DNA of 10,842 nt from CBDCLY01 sp965218715 (lineage in GTDB: Bacteria > Bacteroidota > Bacteroidia > Flavobacteriales_E > Vicingaceae), in contig CBDCLY010000031.1 in assembly GCA_965218715.1 (NCBI GenBank), forward strand, positions 1 through 10,842, read 5' to 3'. The translations under genes were made by a program, and so were the position numbers. This document shows positions 7,062-10,842 of this stretch, in pieces. Position 1 is the stretch's first letter. Each line of letters opens with the position of its first letter. Below the pieces are notes generated by a model. That model ran no database searches. It was not told the DNA's origin and saw only the letters and a list, made by a program, of their open reading frames with translations.

Positions 7062-7988
7062 ATGAGTAAACTTCCCTTTTTTGTTCTCATTCTATTCATA
7101 ATTTCTTGTCATAGCAAAAAACAAGAAGTCCAAGAGGAAGAAATTGGCGTAGTAAGTAATATTCATCCAAACTTTCAATTGTCCACTCCTAAAATTCAAG
7201 AGAACCTGTTGATATTGTTTCCCTGTTTCCCTTGTGATGCAAACAACACAAAAAGAGAATTTGAAATTGAAGAATTGGCCATGGCTAATAAAACGGCCAT
7301 ATTGTTCATGAATTTTAACCAGCGTTTGTGGTTAAGTGAAGAAGAAAAACAAAATCTTGAAACCACTATCCTAAATTCCATTAAAGAAAATAATCTAGAT
7401 GCCAGCAACACTTTTATTGGCGGATTTTCAGGTGGTGGAAACGTTTCCTTATTGTTAAGTGATTATTTAAACTCAAAGCGTTCCAAACTAAAAATCAAGG
7501 GTGTGTTTATGGTGGATGCGCCTATAGATCTTTTAGGCCTTTACATTGATGCTAAAAAAGACATCGCAATGAATTTTTCTAAACCTGCCGTGCAAGAAGC
7601 CACTTGGATAGTGGAGTCTTTCGAAAAAGAATTTGGCAATGATGAAACCAACATCGATAAATATGAAGCTAAATCACCCTACCTATTTCAGACCCATTCT
7701 CTAAAAAACTTATCTCACCTAGAAGGCACAAAAATTAGATTGTATACAGAGCCTGATTCTCTTTGGTGGAAAGAAAATCGTCAGACAGAATACCAAGACA
7801 TGAATGCTTTTTACATTAGTCATTTAGCAGAGGATTTAAAACAGCAATATGGATCAAAAAACGTAGAATTAATCTACAGCGAAAATAGAGGCTATCGCGC
7901 AAATGGAAATAGACATCCCCACAGCTGGGCCATAGTTGAACCAGAGAATTTAATCCAATGGATTCTTGAAAACACGAAAGATAAGTAG
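7062..7988 (+). CDS. Alpha/beta-hydrolase lipoprotein
   Basis: 308 residues. The leader FFVLILFIISC places a lipobox cysteine at Cys16, so it is a lipoprotein facing the periplasm or cell surface. The nucleophile elbow is GGFSGGG with Ser123, preceded by a strand and followed by a helix (NVSLLLSDYL), as in alpha/beta hydrolases. The charge-relay His is most likely in RHPHSW (His285 or His287) near the C terminus. The acid is probably Asp232 or Glu230 after the strand IRLYTEPD; these two assignments are inferred from order only. FPCFPC (53-58) near the N terminus is unusual and might form a disulfide. A serine esterase or related activity is expected; the substrate cannot be named. It lies 10 nt after the RCC1 gene and 1 nt before a second hydrolase gene. 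Confidence 0.8.
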   Translation: MSKLPFFVLILFIISCHSKKQEVQEEEIGVVSNIHPNFQLSTPKIQENLLILFPCFPCDANNTKREFEIEELAMANKTAILFMNFNQRLWLSEEEKQNLETTILNSIKENNLDASNTFIGGFSGGGNVSLLLSDYLNSKRSKLKIKGVFMVDAPIDLLGLYIDAKKDIAMNFSKPAVQEATWIVESFEKEFGNDETNIDKYEAKSPYLFQTHSLKNLSHLEGTKIRLYTEPDSLWWKENRQTEYQDMNAFYISHLAEDLKQQYGSKNVELIYSENRGYRANGNRHPHSWAIVEPENLIQWILENTKDK

Positions 7989-7989
7989 C

Positions 7990-8982
7990 ATGAAAAAAAT
8001 CAGTCAATTTATAGGACTGCTAGCCATCGCCCTATTATTCAATTCTCATGAAACAAAAGCACAAGGAAACCAAATTATTCTTGAAAAAACCTTACTCACA
8101 GATTTATCCAAGACACCCATTTACCCAAAACTAAGTCACCTAGAGAATGGAATAAGTGTTTTTAAACCTGAATATGCCTACTTAGATAGCATAAATATCT
8201 TTTCAATTACCTATTTAAGCGATGGTTTAAAAGTGAAAGGATTGCTTGTGAGTCCAAAAAATGGTGAAAACCTCCCTTGTATTGTATTTAATAGAGGTGG
8301 AAATCGAGAATTTGGTTCCTTGAAAATAGCACATGCCGCATTATTTATGGGGCCCTTGGCCAAAGAAGGATATGTTGTAATCGCCTCTCAATATAGAGGA
8401 GTTGCAGGTGGTGAAGGAAAAGAAGAATTTGGTGGAGCCGAATTGAACGATGTTTTAGTATTGAATGAGGCATTGAAAGAAATAGAACAAGCCGATCCAA
8501 CACGAATTGGCCTTTATGGTTGGAGTCGGGGAGGAATGATGACTTATCAAGCTCTAAGAGCTTCTAAAAGCTACAAAGCTGCAATAGTTGGAGGCGGAGT
8601 TAGTGATCATTGGGCACTGATCAAAGACAGACCAGAAATAGAAAGCAATGTTTTGATGGAATTAGTTCCAAATTACAAGGCGAATAGAGCCGCTGAATTG
8701 GACAATCGATCCGCAATTAAATGGGCAAATGAATTTCCAGACAATACTCCAATTCTATTGTTGCATGGCAATTCAGATTGGAGGGTAAAAGCTGAACAAA
8801 GTATGCGCTTAGCTTTGGCATTGGATCAATTTCGAAAACCCTATCGTTTAGTTGTTTTTGAAGGAGCAGATCATGGAATAAAGGAATTTAAAACGGAGGT
8901 TTTACAAATGAGTATCCAATGGTTTAATCGCTATTTAAAAACTAATTCAAATTCCATTAACATGGATTTTCATGGAAATTAA
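7990..8982 (+). CDS. Exported S9-type (prolyl oligopeptidase-like) alpha/beta hydrolase
   Basis: 330 residues from ATG 7990, one base after the preceding stop. An in-frame TTG at 7966 would overlap the upstream gene and push the signal peptide inward, so I prefer the ATG. Residues 1-25 are a signal peptide (FIGLLAIALLFNSHETKAQ). The catalytic domain follows with CIVFNRGGNREFG (97-109) at the oxyanion region, GLYGWSRGG with nucleophile Ser179, LLLHGNSDWRV with Asp263, and FEGADHGI with His295, so the full Ser-Asp-His triad is in place. The layout matches the peptidase S9 catalytic domain (dipeptidyl or acyl-peptide hydrolase type) without its N-terminal propeller. Such stand-alone forms act as peptidases or esterases; substrate unknown. 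Tight packing with the lipoprotein hydrolase and the RCC1 gene suggests one operon. Confidence 0.9.
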   Translation: MKKISQFIGLLAIALLFNSHETKAQGNQIILEKTLLTDLSKTPIYPKLSHLENGISVFKPEYAYLDSINIFSITYLSDGLKVKGLLVSPKNGENLPCIVFNRGGNREFGSLKIAHAALFMGPLAKEGYVVIASQYRGVAGGEGKEEFGGAELNDVLVLNEALKEIEQADPTRIGLYGWSRGGMMTYQALRASKSYKAAIVGGGVSDHWALIKDRPEIESNVLMELVPNYKANRAAELDNRSAIKWANEFPDNTPILLLHGNSDWRVKAEQSMRLALALDQFRKPYRLVVFEGADHGIKEFKTEVLQMSIQWFNRYLKTNSNSINMDFHGN

Positions 8983-9022
8983 GACTGTAAACCATCTGCC
9001 TATTCTAGAATCAAAGCAGCTT

Positions 9023-9030
9023 TAAATTTC
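9023..9030 (+). promoter_or_regulatory. Possible -7 box for the VOC/DUF1801 pair
   Basis: TAAATTTC matches the Bacteroidota -7 consensus TAnnTTTG except at the last base, and would start transcription about 30 nt upstream of ATG 9068. I see no matching -33 TTG at the right distance, so this is weak. Confidence 0.18.
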
Positions 9031-9067
9031 GTATTTTACAATTCAGTCAAAATCAAAATAAAAAGCA

Positions 9068-9439
9068 ATGAAATTAGGAGCATTTTCTGTTAGTCTAGCG
9101 GTAAAAAGTTTATCGGAATCTAAATCATTTTATGAAAAAATTGGCTTTAGTCAGTTTGCTGGAGCTGAGGAACAAAAGTACCTCATCATGAAAAATGGTG
9201 AAACAGTAATTGGGCTATTTGAAGGCATGTTTGAAAACAACATTTTAACATTTAATCCGGGATGGGACCAAAGCGCCCAAGCCCTTCCAGAGTTTGAAGA
9301 CGTAAGAAGCGTTCAAAAAACCTTAAAGGAAAAGGGAATTAGTTTAATTCAAGAAGTTGATGAAACTACAAGTGGCCCAGGAAGTATAATTTTTATGGAC
9401 CCAGACGGAAATGCAATTTTAATTGACCAACACGTTTAG
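9068..9439 (+). CDS. VOC (glyoxalase/bleomycin-resistance fold) family protein
   Basis: 123 residues, cytoplasmic. It has the VOC beta-alpha-beta-beta-beta layout. It opens GAFSVSLAVKSLSESKSFYEKIGF (4-27), then YLIMKNGETVIGLFEGMF, the ILTFNPGWD block seen in one common VOC subfamily, a second half beginning with a helix VRSVQKTLKEKG, and the closing GPGSIIFMDPDGNAILIDQ. The first-strand metal ligand position, often His in metal-dependent VOC enzymes, reads Ser here (SVSL). Glu52 in GLFEGMF and a glutamate or aspartate in the second half are the only obvious candidate ligands, so activity as a glyoxalase or dioxygenase should not be assumed. It lies 20 nt upstream of the DUF1801 gene, probably co-transcribed. 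Confidence 0.88.
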   Translation: MKLGAFSVSLAVKSLSESKSFYEKIGFSQFAGAEEQKYLIMKNGETVIGLFEGMFENNILTFNPGWDQSAQALPEFEDVRSVQKTLKEKGISLIQEVDETTSGPGSIIFMDPDGNAILIDQHV

Positions 9440-9459
9440 TTCCAATCTAGCTTATTGTA

Positions 9460-9885
9460 ATGGAAATAATTTCAAACCCTGCCGTTTTAGAAAAGATCAA
9501 CAGCTACCCAGATCTGCCAAAAAAAAGACTTTTGGCGATGAGACAACTCATTCTGAATACTGCCAAAGAGATGGGAATAGACAGATTAGAAGAAACATTA
9601 AAATGGGGAGAACCAAGTTATTTATGCAAAAATGGAAGCACCCTGCGTCTCGATTGGAAAAAGAAGAAACCAGATCAATTTGCCCTCTATTTTAAATGCA
9701 CATCCCTAATCGTTCCAAGCATCCGGAAAATATTTAAAGATCAATTAAACTATGAAAATCAGAGAGCCATTGTTATTGGTCTTGATGAAGAAATACCACA
9801 ATCTACTCTTATTGCTTGCATTCAATTCAGTTTAAACTACCATGTTTTGAAAAAACAGAAATTACTTGGCTATCACAAACTATAA
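9460..9885 (+). CDS. DUF1801 (YdhG-like) family protein
   Basis: 141 residues, cytoplasmic, no leader. The N-terminal helix region (EKINSYPDLPKKRLLAMRQLILNTAKEMG) is followed by the family signature ETLKWGEPSY (45-54), then GSTLRLDWKKK, a strand-rich centre (FALYFKCTS) and a C-terminal helix ending in a Lys-rich tail. DUF1801 proteins have a small alpha/beta fold and no established biochemical function. The gene follows the VOC gene after 20 nt, and both are typical small housekeeping-like accessory proteins in this phylum. A 90-codon frame at 9423-9695 overlapping its start is a shadow. Confidence 0.87.
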   Translation: MEIISNPAVLEKINSYPDLPKKRLLAMRQLILNTAKEMGIDRLEETLKWGEPSYLCKNGSTLRLDWKKKKPDQFALYFKCTSLIVPSIRKIFKDQLNYENQRAIVIGLDEEIPQSTLIACIQFSLNYHVLKKQKLLGYHKL

Positions 9886-9912
9886 AGAAAATTCAATTCA
9901 TTTTTTTTTAAA

Positions 9913-9933
9913 CTTGAAATAGCTATCTTCAAG
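9913..9933. promoter_or_regulatory. Near-perfect 21-nt dyad upstream of the repeat protein
   Basis: CTTGAA (9913-9918) and TTCAAG (9928-9933) are exact inverted complements. The ATAGCTAT between them (9919-9926) is itself a perfect palindrome; one unpaired C at 9927 breaks the symmetry. It lies 17 nt before ATG 9950 and just after a run of nine T (9901-9909), so it could be an operator or a short hairpin in the leader. Chance occurrence in AT-rich DNA is possible. Confidence 0.28.
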
Positions 9934-9949
9934 CCCATATTTTAATAGA

Positions 9950-10681
9950 ATGAATAGATCCGCAATAAGCTATCGCATACTTCAACTTGACGAACCCATC
10001 AATTTAGGTGAAGGAAGACAGTATGCTAAATCAGCAATTATTGAAAAGTGGATCAATAGAACAAAAATATCATCTAAGAAATTAGGGTTCCCTTCAAATG
10101 AAACTATATTTCAACTTATCGATGAGAATGCGATTTTAGACATTAGTCATTGCTATTTAAAAGACTTCTCCCTTCAAGAATATAGAAAATCTAGAGGACT
10201 AAAAGAGGATCAATTGATTAACATTCAATCCTTAAATGCTGAAGAATGCTTTTTTGAAAGTGAGTCCTGCACCGATTTTTCTTACGCACATTTCCAAGGA
10301 GAAAGCGCCAACCTAGAGCATAGTATTTTTCATTTAGGAAGAGTGAATTTCGAATTTTGCAAGTGCGAATCAGAAATCAGATTTTCACACAGTAACTTTC
10401 AAGTTGAAGAAATTAATTTTAGATTTTCTGAGTTTGATAAAGGCGATGTCCATTTTTCACACGCCGTTATAGACACCTTAGACCTTGTATTTGTCAATTC
10501 GAATTTTGGTCTAGGAAACGTATACTTTAAGCAAGTAGATTTCGTAAGTAGCAACATTAACTTCCAATATTGCAGCTTTCAAAAAGGTTCCATCAATTTT
10601 GATAGAAGCAGTTTTGGCGGCAACGATATTGATTTAGAAAAATTGAGTTCGGAGCCGGAAGAGTTGATTTTAGAAGAGTGA
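9950..10681 (+). CDS. 12-residue phenylalanine-repeat solenoid protein (Pentapeptide_3-like), interrupted by a frameshift
   Basis: As written, the frame gives 243 residues. Residues 1-100 are a non-repeated N-terminal region without leader or membrane segment, so cytoplasmic. From Phe110 the protein is a regular 12-residue repeat in which aromatic or aliphatic residues alternate at spacings of 5 and 7 (for example INFRFSEF DKGDVHF, YFKQVDF, INFQYCSF, INFDRSSF). This resembles the F-rich variant of pentapeptide repeats and predicts a right-handed beta-solenoid with phenylalanines stacked inside. The repeat stops at about residue 229 and the last 14 residues (EKLSSEPEELILEE) do not fit. The same repeat continues in the -1 frame to the window edge, so this end is probably the product of a lost base, not the natural C terminus. 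Function unknown; pentapeptide-like solenoids usually act as protein-binding or DNA-mimic scaffolds. Confidence 0.8.
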   Translation: MNRSAISYRILQLDEPINLGEGRQYAKSAIIEKWINRTKISSKKLGFPSNETIFQLIDENAILDISHCYLKDFSLQEYRKSRGLKEDQLINIQSLNAEECFFESESCTDFSYAHFQGESANLEHSIFHLGRVNFEFCKCESEIRFSHSNFQVEEINFRFSEFDKGDVHFSHAVIDTLDLVFVNSNFGLGNVYFKQVDFVSSNINFQYCSFQKGSINFDRSSFGGNDIDLEKLSSEPEELILEE

Positions 10682-10842
10682 ACTTTGGAGATGGGACCAT
10701 CAATTTCAGTGAATCTGAATTTAAAAGCGGAAGAATCAATTTCAGATCTTCCATTTTCGGTGCTGGGAATGTATTGTTTGAAGAAGTGAATTTCGGCAAG
10801 GCCACAGTAGCCTTCGATGGCAGCACTTTTGGAGCAGGACTG
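10277..10842 (+). repeat. Coding 12-residue (36-nt) repeat array
   Basis: About fifteen units of pattern [GS]-x-[IV]-x-F-x-x-x-x-F-x-x are encoded from the codon of Phe110 to the right edge, once the reading frame is corrected near 10633-10648. The period is 36 nt but DNA identity between units is low; conservation is at the protein level. Spacing is almost invariant (5 then 7 residues), with one 6-residue gap near Cys137-Phe145. The array runs off the window, so its true length is not known. Confidence 0.78.
10633..10842 (+). pseudogene. Out-of-frame continuation of the 12-residue repeat protein (right edge open)
   Basis: In the -1 frame relative to the upstream gene, an open stretch begins after TGA 10630-10632 and runs to the window edge. 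It reads FRKIEFGAGRVDF, RRVNFGDGTINF, SESEFKSGRINF, RSSIFGAGNVLF, EEVNFGKATVAF, DGSTFGAGL. Every unit keeps the same 5/7 spacing as the upstream repeats, so this is the same protein, not a new gene; it has no plausible start of its own. One extra base in the TTT run at 10633-10635 or the AAAAA run at 10638-10642 would join the two parts in register. It could be a real frameshift mutation, a homopolymer sequencing error, or, less likely, programmed frameshifting. Confidence 0.82.

Noticed and set aside
7966..7989. TTG start overlapping the lipoprotein hydrolase gene for the S9 hydrolase
   Set aside because: ATG 7990 gives a clean KK-hydrophobic-AQ signal peptide and a 1-nt gap.
9423..9695. 90-codon frame overlapping the VOC and DUF1801 genes
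   Set aside because: Both real genes have clear family signatures; this frame is composition-driven and mostly inside the DUF1801 gene.
10593..10826. Antisense frame opposite the repeat gene
   Set aside because: Mirror of the periodic coding repeat; repeats with fixed codon phase often keep the opposite strand open.

Overview
The window reads as AT-rich chromosomal DNA of a Bacteroidota bacterium, probably Flavobacteriales-like. The main evidence is the C-terminal type IX secretion (T9SS) sorting domain on the first, truncated gene. Supporting evidence is a stand-alone Reg_prop beta-propeller lipoprotein, signal peptides ending in AQ, a membrane protein with an FKLQSWPGA motif typical of the phylum, and weak TAnnTTTG-like promoter boxes. 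All thirteen recognisable genes lie on the + strand with short gaps; the longest gap is 144 bp. I see no tRNA, rRNA, CRISPR array, insertion sequence or integrase.

Layout: (1) 2-1396, the 3' end of a T9SS-exported protein followed with zero spacing by a MauG/cytochrome c peroxidase family di-heme protein. (2) 1459-3146, a seven-bladed Reg_prop lipoprotein overlapping by 4 nt a five-helix inner-membrane protein of unknown function. (3) 3232-4750, an unrecognised exported protein and a membrane-anchored SRPBCC protein. (4) 4751-5398, an AT-rich palindrome cluster that may be an operator/promoter, then an exported DOMON-domain protein. (5) 5493-8982, a DUF1059 protein, an exported and C-terminally membrane-anchored RCC1 beta-propeller, and two exported alpha/beta hydrolases packed 10 nt and 1 nt apart. 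(6) 9068-9885, a VOC-fold protein and a DUF1801 protein, both cytoplasmic. (7) 9950 to the end, a cytoplasmic solenoid protein made of regular 12-residue phenylalanine repeats, whose reading frame is broken at about 10633-10648 although the repeat continues in the next frame to the end of the window.

Most products are predicted to be exported or in the envelope: T9SS protein, di-heme peroxidase, Reg_prop lipoprotein, DOMON protein, RCC1 protein and two hydrolases. Likely co-transcribed units are the T9SS protein with the peroxidase, the Reg_prop lipoprotein with its membrane partner, RCC1 with the two hydrolases, and VOC with DUF1801. I do not see a recognised defence or mobile system. The strongest anomaly is the frameshifted repeat protein at the right end. 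The RCC1/hydrolase cluster and the Reg_prop/membrane pair are plausible undescribed envelope modules, but this is inference from spacing only.
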